Part shown: piece after piece, positions 25,608 through 33,686 of the stretch | Layout: every line of letters starts with the position of its first letter | Position numbering within the stretch: the first letter of the stretch is position 1 | From: Paenirhizobium selenitireducens ATCC BAA-1503 | Lineage (GTDB): Bacteria; Pseudomonadota; Alphaproteobacteria; Rhizobiales; Rhizobiaceae | Length of the DNA: 64,000 bases | Direction of reading: 5' to 3' | NCBI RefSeq assembly: GCF_000518785.1 | Contig: NZ_JAEG01000017.1 | Location: 16,178 to 80,177 of the forward strand | Notes under the pieces: generated by a model | Databases searched by the model: none | What the model was told of the DNA's origin: nothing | What the model saw: only the letters and a program-made list of their open reading frames with translations | Program-made: the position numbers and the translations under genes

Positions 25608-26846
25608 GTGCTGGAAGTCGACAAGAAACGTGAGGCAACGGCCTCGATCCGGGGATATTTCTACCAGCTCGATGCTGCGTTGCTCGATATTCTGGCTGCT
25701 GGCTTGGATGACAAGGTTGTTATTGAGGGTATCGAGGATTTCGACCGCTATTCTGCCGACGGGGTCACCTACAATCAGGTGAAGTATTACGAAGCTCAAT
25801 GCTTGACCGATTCCATTTTGCGGGACCCCCTCCACAAGCTTTTCCAGCATTTTCACGGGTTGAAGAAGGGAGCGAGAGCCGGTCGGAAATACGTACTCTA
25901 CGGCCACTACAAGGAGATAAAAATCGCGCTCGACCCTTTGACCGTCGAGCGGTTTAAGGAGGTAATGACCTATTTGAAGGTCGAGGAAGACAAATCTAGA
26001 ACGAAGAAGTCTCACCTTGATGGCCTCGACGTCGCTGACGATGTTATTGAGTCATTCTGTCGGATTTTCGAGATCAGGCCCGCAAAAGAATTCGGGGCAC
26101 AACGAGCCGAGGTCGTTTCTCAACTCCGAACCAATCAAAGAGTAACAGAGGTCGAGGCTAGTGGTTTTCACTATCCCAGAGCCTTCGATTTTGTCGCAAC
26201 GCTGGCGACGAAAAAAAATCATCTTGATCGCTCGACCAGTCTTCGGGAGCTGCAAGACCACCTCAAAGGCACGCAGGCCGTCCACCACAGCTGGTTGCTA
26301 CGTGAGAAGGAGACCGCAGCGTATGGGCGGTTCATGCGTGATCTTTATTTCTCGCAGCAGAACACGGCTGGCGTCATTCGAGTATTCATTCTCGAAGTTG
26401 ATAAAAATACTGGTGGGCAAATGGTCGCTGATCAGGTGCTTGAGATCGCGAAGAAGTGGAGTTCCGCCGATAGTCCGAGAACCCCGAATAATGATCGCCA
26501 TGCACCGTTTGTGATGTTGCGCAATGCCGGGGAAGAATTAATTCAAGAAGTGAAAAACTCGTTTTACGAGCAAGGTGTGGAGTTCGTCGACGGTCACCCG
26601 TACCGTGGCTCGCCATTCCGTGTAGAGCACGCGCAAACGCCCCAGACCAAGGAAAGAGCGGTAGCGGTTAGATTCGTCGACAATCTCGATCAGTTAACCG
26701 CCTCGCTGGACGGCATGGGTCGAAAGCCACGTCGTATCTACGATTTCTTCATTAGCACACCGATGCCATTGAATCTGGTTGGGGCAAATGTTCGAGGTTT
26801 CTCGATCCCCATCAGTGACCTTTCGTTTATCAAGAAGATTGTTTGA
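25608..26846 (+). CDS. DUF4297/Cap4-type dsDNA nuclease, partner of HerA
   Basis: A 412-residue protein with an N-terminal PD-(D/E)XK nuclease domain of the DUF4297/Cap4 type: KREATASIRGYFYQLDAAL at the start (the G-Y-x-Y-Q motif), then IEGIEDFDRY and YNQVKYYE, giving the E...D...Q-x-K active site at about residues 33-58. The C-terminal two thirds are helical and probably contact HerA. The GTG at 25608 is chosen because the upstream TTG lies in promoter-like sequence. The HerA gene follows 10 bp later. DUF4297-HerA pairs are known antiphage systems in which the nuclease degrades DNA as a complex with the HerA ring. Confidence 0.82.
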   Translation: MLEVDKKREATASIRGYFYQLDAALLDILAAGLDDKVVIEGIEDFDRYSADGVTYNQVKYYEAQCLTDSILRDPLHKLFQHFHGLKKGARAGRKYVLYGHYKEIKIALDPLTVERFKEVMTYLKVEEDKSRTKKSHLDGLDVADDVIESFCRIFEIRPAKEFGAQRAEVVSQLRTNQRVTEVEASGFHYPRAFDFVATLATKKNHLDRSTSLRELQDHLKGTQAVHHSWLLREKETAAYGRFMRDLYFSQQNTAGVIRVFILEVDKNTGGQMVADQVLEIAKKWSSADSPRTPNNDRHAPFVMLRNAGEELIQEVKNSFYEQGVEFVDGHPYRGSPFRVEHAQTPQTKERAVAVRFVDNLDQLTASLDGMGRKPRRIYDFFISTPMPLNLVGANVRGFSIPISDLSFIKKIV

Positions 26847-26856
26847 GGAGGGATAA

Positions 26857-28587
26857 GTGACTGAAGAGATTGCCAACGCAGAGGTAATTGCCGTTTATCC
26901 GAACAAGGTCAGGGTTTCGGTCGACAACCTTCTGGATTTTCAGAAGGCCGTGGACTCCCTTCGGGTGGGCTCGTTTCTAAAGGTTTCCGACAACGATAAT
27001 GTTTCGCTGATCTGTATCATCGAAAGCTTTTCTATTGAAATGAGAGCGGTCGATGGCGGAGCGGATTCCAAACGTGTCTACATGATTGACGCCTATCCCC
27101 TTGGCACCCTTAAAGACGGGAGATTCAATCGCGGGGGTGATGAATTAGCCATTCCGCCCAAAAAGGTCGTTCCGGCAACGAAGGCCGAGATCGCAGCAAT
27201 ATATGCCGATGCCTTCAAAGCCGAGGATCGTTTCTGTTTTTCATCGTTGACCAGGCAGCGCGACATCAACGTTCCAGTCCATGGCGACCGGTTCTTCAAT
27301 AAGCACATCGCCGTCGTGGGGGCGTCGGGCTCAGGCAAATCGTCGAGCGTGTCTTCGATCTTGCAGAAGGCCATATCTGCGAAGAATGGAGAATATCAGG
27401 GCCTCAATAATTCCCATATCCTCATCTTCGACCTTCACTCAGAATACGCGGCCGCGTTTCCCAACGCCCAGGTGATTACCGTCGATGATCTCGTTCTGCC
27501 ATATTGGCTCCTCAACGAAGAAGAGATGGAGGATATGTTCCTGGAGTCCGGGGACAACAACAATTACAACCAAGAGGCCTTACTGCGCGCGATCATCACT
27601 GTGGCGAAGCGGGTTGCCAATCCAACAGTGGCAAAGGTTAATTTTGACAGCCCACTTCGGTACGATATCGATCATCTGGCAAACGCGCTACGAACACTGA
27701 CGCGCGAAAAGATCGATAGCGATAATTCCCTGATCATCAAGCTCAAGGATGGCACGCAGAAAGAATTCGTCGACACTGACGACCAACTCACTCACTACTG
27801 CACGGAGAAATACGAGTTTGCGATCAAGGCAACTGGCGTAAAAAAGGGGCACTATGCGGACGGAAGCATCGACAAATTCGAGAGACGCGTAAGATCGAAA
27901 ATCACCAACTCCCGCTTAGGGTTCCTTTTTGGTGACAAGGCGAAGAACGCCAGCTTAGAGGATGTCCTTAGGCAGTTTACCGGCTACAGAGAAAAGCTCG
28001 AAACAAACGTCACCATCATCGACCTCAGCGGCATACCATTCGAATTGTTGAGCATCACCGTCTCACTGATCTCCCGACTGATGTTTGATTTCTGCTATTT
28101 CGCGCGGCGAGCTGAGAGCTTGACCGAGCAGCCGTTCCTGATGGTGTATGAGGAGGCGCACAAATACGCACCCAAGAGCGGTCTTGCCCGCTACAAGGCG
28201 TCGCTCGCGGCAATCGAGCGGATTGCTAAGGAGGGACGCAAATACGGGATCAGCCTTCTGATTTCGAGCCAACGCCCCTCTGAAATTTCCGAAACCATAT
28301 TTTCGCAGTGCAGCAACTTCCTGGCGATGCGCCTCACGAATCCCGACGACCAAGCCTATGTGCGGCGACTGCTACCGGACACCCTCGGCAATCTTACTGA
28401 GGGCATGCCCGCGCTTGAGCAAGGGGAAGCTCTTCTGATTGGCGATGCCGTCATCATGCCTTGCGTCGTGTACGTTGAGAAATGTGACCCTGAACCAGCT
28501 TCGAGCGACGTGAAATATCTGACGCTTTGGAAGGAGCAGTGGAACGGCATTGATTTCAGTAAGCGGGCGAACAACTGGCGTGGATGA
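26857..28587 (+). CDS. herA: HerA-like ATPase (DUF87)
   Basis: A 576-residue hexameric translocase of the FtsK-HerA class. An N-terminal HAS-barrel-like region (residues 1-90) is followed by Walker A GASGSGKS (155-162), Walker B LMVYEEAHK (about 428-436) and the sensor/arginine-finger region SSQRPSEIS...RLTNPDDQAYV. GAGGAGGG precedes the GTG start by 6 nt. It forms an operon with the DUF4297 nuclease upstream; the pair is expected to act as an antiphage complex. Confidence 0.88.
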   Translation: MTEEIANAEVIAVYPNKVRVSVDNLLDFQKAVDSLRVGSFLKVSDNDNVSLICIIESFSIEMRAVDGGADSKRVYMIDAYPLGTLKDGRFNRGGDELAIPPKKVVPATKAEIAAIYADAFKAEDRFCFSSLTRQRDINVPVHGDRFFNKHIAVVGASGSGKSSSVSSILQKAISAKNGEYQGLNNSHILIFDLHSEYAAAFPNAQVITVDDLVLPYWLLNEEEMEDMFLESGDNNNYNQEALLRAIITVAKRVANPTVAKVNFDSPLRYDIDHLANALRTLTREKIDSDNSLIIKLKDGTQKEFVDTDDQLTHYCTEKYEFAIKATGVKKGHYADGSIDKFERRVRSKITNSRLGFLFGDKAKNASLEDVLRQFTGYREKLETNVTIIDLSGIPFELLSITVSLISRLMFDFCYFARRAESLTEQPFLMVYEEAHKYAPKSGLARYKASLAAIERIAKEGRKYGISLLISSQRPSEISETIFSQCSNFLAMRLTNPDDQAYVRRLLPDTLGNLTEGMPALEQGEALLIGDAVIMPCVVYVEKCDPEPASSDVKYLTLWKEQWNGIDFSKRANNWRG

Positions 28588-28748
28588 GGGCTGAGACTGA
28601 CAGTTCTGAGACGGAACCAGGTCCTACGAGACTGATAGCCGTACACGTCCAAAGGACAACGCAGTTATATTGGAAATCCTGTTCGTTGGCGGCTTGGAAA
28701 TTCGAGTGCGTTGCTGGCAAGCAAGATGGACCGAAGGCCTCCGCGCGG

Positions 28749-28961
28749 TTAGGTCTCGTCCCTGTCGCGGTCGAGAAGAATGTTCTTATTTCTTGATCTT
28801 CCCGTTTTCAGACGGAACCGGTTTGGATTAGCTCGCAGAAACTCCTCGACCATCGTCCTGATAAGTTCCGCCTTGCTCTTTTGTGTATGTGAAGACAAGC
28901 GCTCTAGAATTTCGAACTCTGCGTCAGCAAAGGACACTGAGATGCGATTTTTTACGCTCAT
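28749..28961 (-). CDS. ribbon-helix-helix (CopG/Arc-like) protein
   Basis: A 70-residue DNA-binding protein: a short basic strand (NRISVSFADAE), two helices (FEILERLSSHTQKSKAELIRTMVEEFL) and a basic tail rich in Arg, Lys and Asp. It matches the RHH fold of antitoxins and small repressors. Its start overlaps the stop of the upstream small membrane protein gene (ATGA), so the two are coupled. No toxin-like partner is evident. Confidence 0.7.
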   Translation of the reverse strand: MSVKNRISVSFADAEFEILERLSSHTQKSKAELIRTMVEEFLRANPNRFRLKTGRSRNKNILLDRDRDET

Positions 28962-29146
28962 TTCTGCCCCCGGATGAGATCAACAATTTCCGATGTGACG
29001 AAAGCAAAGCCAAGTATGATGGCCATCTGGGTAGATTCGTTTCCCCCAAGTGGAAGATACCGGTCTAGGCCGAGAGGCGTAATTTTCAGAAGCGTCAGAA
29101 TCATCAGAAAAATGCCTGCAATGCGCATCAACGTCGTGGTCGTCAT
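28958..29146 (-). CDS. small membrane protein coupled to the RHH gene
   Basis: A 62-residue protein with two hydrophobic segments (MRIAGIFLMILTLLKIT and MAIILGFAFVTSEIVDLI) joined by a short polar loop. CGGAG lies about 7 nt before the ATG at 29146; two upstream ATGs (29152, 29170) are worse placed. It overlaps the RHH gene. The small-membrane-protein plus DNA-binding-protein pairing resembles a toxin-antitoxin layout, but no family is recognised. Confidence 0.55.
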   Translation of the reverse strand: MTTTTLMRIAGIFLMILTLLKITPLGLDRYLPLGGNESTQMAIILGFAFVTSEIVDLIRGQK

Positions 29147-29384
29147 GATCATACTCCGGTTGATGAGCATAACGTATACGAACGGACTTAATTTTTAGTT
29201 AAGAGTGCACCACTTTGGCTGTGCTGTTGTGCTCCTACGAAATCAGCTCGGTAATCGAGTAGCTTACCGTTCTCTTGGGGCACAGTCCCTAGGTTCCTGA
29301 TAGCAACCCCCAGTGAACTAGTCATACGCCTGCGATGGTTACGGTCGATCCTTCAGGAAAAAAACAGATACCGCAACTCCGGCA

Positions 29385-29816
29385 TCAGGAAACTAAACTG
29401 GCGGCTCGAACCCAAAGCGCATTGGCATCTGGTACAAAGAAATTCACATCAAACAGTCCACCCCCGGCACCGTGAGAGAATTCCCATCGCGTAACATCAG
29501 GAGACATGCCGAACACCGCGCCCGCGTGGACTTCAGAATGTACCTCACTGTCCGGACCTTCTATTCCATACCGATGTGACAACGCGGGGTGAGACTGCGC
29601 TTCCTCAATTCTAGAAATTGGTAACACCGATACAAGCAAAGTGTGCGAACCGTCGCATTCCGAGTGGCCGCAGGGAAAAGTAACTCGGAAATCCGGTGAC
29701 CAATTGAAGACAGGGACAGGATTGACTTTCCAATCCCAGCCCGCAAGCTCGAAAAATGCAGCCCAGCACGCTTCGAGGGGCGTCTTAAATTGGATTCCAT
29801 TGTAGACGGCAGGCAT
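29385..29816 (-). CDS. degenerate PD-(D/E)XK-like protein
   Basis: A 143-residue protein whose N-terminus (YNGIQFKTPLEACWAAFFEL, then WSPDFRV) follows the pattern of small mobile-element nucleases, in which an R-S-x-L-E-A-R-W-A-x-F-F helix precedes P-D-F and later E-V-K. Here the Asp of SPDF is present, but the expected E-V-K strand reads LLVSVLPI, so the catalytic Lys appears lost. It may be a binding-only relative. GGGAAA precedes the ATG. A second open frame overlaps its 5' half. Confidence 0.5.
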   Translation of the reverse strand: MPAVYNGIQFKTPLEACWAAFFELAGWDWKVNPVPVFNWSPDFRVTFPCGHSECDGSHTLLVSVLPISRIEEAQSHPALSHRYGIEGPDSEVHSEVHAGAVFGMSPDVTRWEFSHGAGGGLFDVNFFVPDANALWVRAASLVS

Positions 29817-30040
29817 CGTGGTTTCCCTATTGCTTCTTTCATAGCCATACCCGGCGTGGCTAGGTGCTCCAAGTCTGAAAATTCGTAGTTCACATCGATA
29901 TCCCAGGGTCCGGCTTTTGTTAGCCCACGTATCGTGAATTTACTCGTCATCCTGGGATTTTCTTACTGCTTGCAAGCGTTTTCTCATTCGGACGCGTGCT
30001 GCGCAAAGCCGGGATCGATAGCTGAGGTTTGACAGGGCAT

Positions 30041-30703
30041 CTATGATCCACACACGGCGGCCTGCACCATCGGGATGGTGGCATCTAGGAAGATGACAAA
30101 TGGTTTCCTTAAGACCGCAATCAGTAGAAGGATCGCGAATGCTACGAAGGTCCTCAGCAAGAATGCGTGGGCCATTTTGATGAAGGCGACTTTTGCATTC
30201 ACTCCATCGCGGTTCATCCGCGTCGTAACCAGCAAATCGCGTATCAGGGCGCTGTTGGCGTTGGGCTCGCCCCAGAGGTGAACAATGTCTGTCGCATCGA
30301 TGCGGTTATGGGTTGAGACAGCCAAGGTGCGGAAGGCCCATATTCCACTTCTCACGAGGTATACAACGCCCAAAACGAAGAACCCTAAAAGCACAGTCTG
30401 CCAACCAGCGCTCATGTCGGGAAGTTCGTCTCCGTAGAGGTCTTTTGGCAACGAAACCAGGACGGGGAAGATTGCTGCAATCACCGCCAGGTAAATCGAG
30501 GCTTTACTTTCGGACGACCTCTTCCGTTCGGTTTCTTGTTCGTGCAGCGCTCGTGCGCACTCAAGCGCTATGTCGGTGTGCGTATCCCACTTCGCGTCTT
30601 TGATAAGTTGCAGGTCGTGCCTTTGCTTGCTGGCTTGGTCTTCAAGCTGCAAGGTGGTCGGCGTCGAAAGCCGTGGCCAAAAGAACTCAATGACACCGAT
30701 CAT
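30041..30703 (-). CDS. three-TM membrane protein co-translated with the ATP-grasp enzyme
   Basis: A 220-residue protein. An acidic and basic N-terminal helix region (residues 15-65) is followed by membrane helices at about 68-86 (SIYLAVIAAIFPVLVSL), 103-125 (VLLGFFVLGVVYLV) and 185-203 (FVAFAILLLIAVL). The layout resembles small SLATT- or Pycsar-type membrane effectors, but no specific family is recognised. Its ATG overlaps the ATP-grasp stop (ATGA), so it belongs to the graspetide operon. It could be an exporter part, an immunity protein or a membrane-disrupting effector. Confidence 0.7.
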   Translation of the reverse strand: MIGVIEFFWPRLSTPTTLQLEDQASKQRHDLQLIKDAKWDTHTDIALECARALHEQETERKRSSESKASIYLAVIAAIFPVLVSLPKDLYGDELPDMSAGWQTVLLGFFVLGVVYLVRSGIWAFRTLAVSTHNRIDATDIVHLWGEPNANSALIRDLLVTTRMNRDGVNAKVAFIKMAHAFLLRTFVAFAILLLIAVLRKPFVIFLDATIPMVQAAVCGS

Positions 30704-31650
30704 TCTGCTGCAATCCTTTCCAGTTCATCTACGATTGCTGCCGCTATAGGGAGCCCAGTGCGATTTTCGATCCAGGCCCACTGACCATTTGGATTGCATT
30801 CAAGAAACCAAAACTTACCATCCTCACCTAGCACGAGGTCTATGGCACCGAAGCGCAGCTTCTGCTGCCGAACAAGTTCTGTGCAGGCCGACTGTATGTC
30901 GTCGGGAAGGTTTATTACCTCATGCTTGATTTTCGGGTTTGCGCCACGCCGCCAATCCAAAGTCGACTCTTCATACTCTTGCGAATGGATTGCCACGGGA
31001 AACACTCGTTCGCCGACGACGGTTACCCTAATGTCGAACTGTTTGGGTATGAGCCTCTGAAAAATCACCGGGGCGTATTGAAGAGATTCACGATCCTCCT
31101 CCGTCAGCGCGTCGATCCGACTGGTGAACATCACATGCTCGACCCCTTCGATTTCGACGACAGCTTGCCGATGAGGTTTTCCGACGACGGGTCCTTTGGC
31201 GAACAATGTGCGAGCAGCATCCAGATCGTTCGTGATGACTGTATCCGGGACATTGAATCCTAGCCGTTTGGCCAGATACATTTGCGATGGCTTATCTTCA
31301 GCGATGAGGATGTCGCGTGGATGGCTGAACCATCTGCTCCCGATCAATAAATAGAGTGATTTCAGCAGAGCTGACCATTCGGTCGACGCGTACGCTCGCT
31401 GTCCCAAGTGGTTCAGTTTGTTTAAGTCTGCGAGTTCCGGCCTGCGAAAGTACGCTGCTCTTACCTGATCAAGTTGGACCCTTCTCTCTTGCGAGGACAC
31501 CAGCAGCGACATGGTGGTTGGGTCGAGCACAAATGACATGTCGGCGATTGCGTTCGTGTTAAGCCGGAAATGATCCCGGCCTCGCCGCTTTAACTCCCTA
31601 ATAACGAAGTCAGTTGTTAGGTCCCTTTCATTTGTGATGATCAATATCAT
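30700..31650 (-). CDS. RimK/MvdD-type ATP-grasp ligase (graspetide synthetase)
   Basis: A 316-residue ATP-grasp enzyme of the microviridin-ligase (MvdC/MvdD) group. The N-terminal part carries AAYFRRPE, equivalent to the W-Y-R-R-P motif of these ligases; the ATP-grasp core follows (VVGKPHRQAVV, VIFQRLIPKQFDIRVTVVGE, DLVLGEDGKFWFLECNPNGQ). It should activate Asp/Glu side chains of a precursor and join them to Thr or Lys side chains, making ester or amide rings. The precursor gene lies 15 bp upstream; the membrane gene overlaps downstream. Confidence 0.9.
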   Translation of the reverse strand: MILIITNERDLTTDFVIRELKRRGRDHFRLNTNAIADMSFVLDPTTMSLLVSSQERRVQLDQVRAAYFRRPELADLNKLNHLGQRAYASTEWSALLKSLYLLIGSRWFSHPRDILIAEDKPSQMYLAKRLGFNVPDTVITNDLDAARTLFAKGPVVGKPHRQAVVEIEGVEHVMFTSRIDALTEEDRESLQYAPVIFQRLIPKQFDIRVTVVGERVFPVAIHSQEYEESTLDWRRGANPKIKHEVINLPDDIQSACTELVRQQKLRFGAIDLVLGEDGKFWFLECNPNGQWAWIENRTGLPIAAAIVDELERIAAE

Positions 31651-31665
31651 TGACAGTCAGGGCCG

Positions 31666-32034
31666 TCATAGAAAGCCATGAACGCGCGGTGACGTATCAT
31701 CGCTTTCCATCTGCGCATCAGTCTTTGTCGTGATTTCAAGCAGGTGGGTTGCACTATGCTGAACCTGATCGTCTCCTTCGACGTTGGTTTCAGTTTTCGT
31801 CTGTATTTCAAGGAAGGGCGCAGGCGTGTCATCACTCTCTTGCTCCACCTTGGTCTTCGTCGTGATTTCGATCAAATCAGACTTGGTATCGATGAGCGGG
31901 ACACTTCCGTCGAGGCTTGCAACCACCCACATTCCAAAGTCATGAGAGTATTGACCAGGGATGGCCTCACCTGCAGTTCTCGGAGAAGCGAACCGCGTCA
32001 GAAACGCGCGTTGACCTACGGTCTCATTATGCAC
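31666..32034 (-). CDS. graspetide precursor peptide with three core repeats
   Basis: A 122-residue precursor. The leader (residues 1-53) has FLTRFASPRT and DGSVPLID, patterns seen in ATP-grasp-modified RiPP leaders. The core holds three repeats: IEITTKT-N4-ESDD (residues 55-69), LEIQTKT-N4-EGDD (75-89) and LEITTKT-N4-ESDD (99-113). Each offers Thr/Lys acceptors followed by acidic donors four residues later, the arrangement needed for side-chain macrocycles. The GTG at 32034 has GGAG 7 nt upstream. It sits directly before the ATP-grasp gene. Confidence 0.85.
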   Translation of the reverse strand: MHNETVGQRAFLTRFASPRTAGEAIPGQYSHDFGMWVVASLDGSVPLIDTKSDLIEITTKTKVEQESDDTPAPFLEIQTKTETNVEGDDQVQHSATHLLEITTKTDAQMESDDTSPRVHGFL

Positions 32035-32197
32035 GAGGGAACTCCAGGATGTTTTCGTTAGACGGCATTCAACTAGAATGACGCAAGAAATACAATGGGA
32101 AGCGGTTGTAGATGGGGGTTCGTCAACAGGCGAACGCGCAATGCCCCGAGAAAGAAATGCCTTAGCAACATTGTATAGGAGACATAAGGATTATAGA

Positions 32198-32335
32198 TCA
32201 GGGCCAATTGAAATATGCCACGCCAATCACGCCAATAAAGATAAGCAGGAGGAAGCCCACCGTTCTCGTTGTTGTCCAAGGCTTTGGTGCATAATCATTG
32301 TCTGGACCTGGGTGTTTATCCCACCCGCTAGCCAT
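32198..32335 (-). CDS. 45-aa single-pass membrane protein
   Basis: A short gene encoding MASGWDKHPGPDNDYAPKPW, then a hydrophobic helix (VGFLLLIFIGVIGVAYF) ending NWP. GGGAGG stands about 9 nt before its ATG at 32335, strong support for translation. The short Pro/Asp-rich cytoplasmic or periplasmic head and single helix suggest a small membrane-associated peptide. It lies 163 bp upstream of the graspetide precursor on the same strand and could share its promoter. Confidence 0.6.
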   Translation of the reverse strand: MASGWDKHPGPDNDYAPKPWTTTRTVGFLLLIFIGVIGVAYFNWP

Positions 32336-32383
32336 AAAATCGACCTCCCATTCCGACGAACTGGCGCAGGTTGAATTCCGCCG

Positions 32384-32617
32384 CTAATCGTCACCGGCCA
32401 TGTCGTCCAAGTTATTGGACTTCTTTCCGTCCGGGTTGGTTCGCAAGTGCGGCTTAGCATTGCTGCGGCGAACGGAATGACCATTGGAAATCTCGCCACG
32501 ATCCGCCAACTCCATCGCCTTCTTCAGCGGTGTGAAATTTTTGTTTCCATCGAGCTTTACGTGCGTAATGTCGCCCTCGCGATCTGCGCGAGCATCGACT
32601 ACCTTCCTTGGTGCCAT
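32384..32617 (-). CDS. DUF3892-like small protein
   Basis: A 77-residue protein: VDARADREGDITHVKLDGNK, FTPLKKAMELADRGEI and a polar tail. The D-I-T-H-V-x-L-D-G pattern followed by an amphipathic helix fits DUF3892, whose function is unknown and which often carries a bacterial-island context. AGGAG precedes the ATG at 32617 by 7 nt; a GTG 26 codons earlier is less likely. It is upstream of the 45-aa membrane protein on the same strand. Confidence 0.62.
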   Translation of the reverse strand: MAPRKVVDARADREGDITHVKLDGNKNFTPLKKAMELADRGEISNGHSVRRSNAKPHLRTNPDGKKSNNLDDMAGDD

Positions 32618-32793
32618 TTGAAATCTCCTGTCGCCTGATTGGTCAATCGCGGTCCGAAGTGCCTGGATTGCCGAGTGCGTCCGCTTCTCCACCACGTCAT
32701 CTCGCTCTGTGGTGACGCGAATTTCTTCGCGGCCACACCTTAAGCTTGTCGGAAATTGCCTTCTACGTCAAAGTCTTTGTGGGGGGCTGAGAC

Positions 32794-33498
32794 ATGCGGA
32801 AACGTTACTGGATTATAGGGGCGTTTGTTTTCTACGCTTTCGGTCGAATGCTGGGTGACAACCCTAACGAGGACGATATCCGTGTTGCGAATGTACCGAA
32901 TATCGCTGAACAGCGAAAACGGCCGCAGTCCGTCAGCGCCGAAACGGCAAAATCGACCACCGAGACCACCGTCTCCGAAACCAACCCTGCAGATGGGCAA
33001 GAAATCGCGCGACAAGAGCCAGCTCACAACTATCCGGCGCGATTTGTCACTGGCAACCGCGTGGCGTTTCGGTCGGGACCGTCCACCGGGAGCGGAATCA
33101 TTAATCGCTTCGACAACGGGCAGCAAGTTCACTTGATCGAGGAGTCGGGCGAATGGTCCCACGTCAGAGACCAACTCACCCAGCGGGACGGTTGGATAGC
33201 TTCGCGGTTTCTCGCTGTGAGACCGAAGTCGCGTGATGAAACACCTTCAAAAAAGGAAGTGAAAGAGACCGCGCAGGAGAAGCCGGTGCCCTCAGTGCCC
33301 GATTCAACGATCATCCAGCGCATCATCGCTGAATCTCTTGCGAGTTATCCCGGCTCCTGCGCGTGCCCGTATAATACAGACCGTGGTGGTCGACGCTGCG
33401 GGAAAAGGAGCGCCTATTCCAAGCCGGGCGGTTATGCGCCGATCTGTTATCCGCAGGACGTGACCAAGGCTATGATCGATGCGTTTCGCCCACAATAA
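32794..33498 (+). CDS. membrane-anchored SH3b-domain protein
   Basis: A 234-residue protein. A signal anchor at residues 3-20 (KRYWIIGAFVFYAFGRML) is followed by a disordered linker and a bacterial SH3 domain at about residues 85-145 (GNRVAFRSGPSTGSGIINRF, DNGQQVHLIEESGEWSHV, DGWIASRFL). The C-terminal part is cysteine-containing (CACPYNTDRGGRRC...PICYPQDVTKAMI). SH3b domains bind peptidoglycan. It lies 188 bp upstream of the four-gene motor operon on the same strand and may belong to it functionally. Confidence 0.75.
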   Translation: MRKRYWIIGAFVFYAFGRMLGDNPNEDDIRVANVPNIAEQRKRPQSVSAETAKSTTETTVSETNPADGQEIARQEPAHNYPARFVTGNRVAFRSGPSTGSGIINRFDNGQQVHLIEESGEWSHVRDQLTQRDGWIASRFLAVRPKSRDETPSKKEVKETAQEKPVPSVPDSTIIQRIIAESLASYPGSCACPYNTDRGGRRCGKRSAYSKPGGYAPICYPQDVTKAMIDAFRPQ

Positions 33499-33686
33499 CG
33501 TTTATGGACGCCTAGGCAGGTAAGAGAGCACCAGTGGAGAAAACTTCGAGATTTCTCAGCTGAGTAACTCACCACGGAATTACCGGACCGTGATGCATGA
33601 ATTCAATCGCTTTTTTTAACTGGTGACTGATGACTGCGTCCATTAATAGTTGCAAGTTGTAATTCTGGGGGCGCAGGGCATTTGCA

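Noticed and set aside
32227..32499. Leftward 90-codon frame overlapping DUF3892 and the 45-aa peptide.
   Set aside because: It overlaps two better-supported genes with ribosome sites in another frame.
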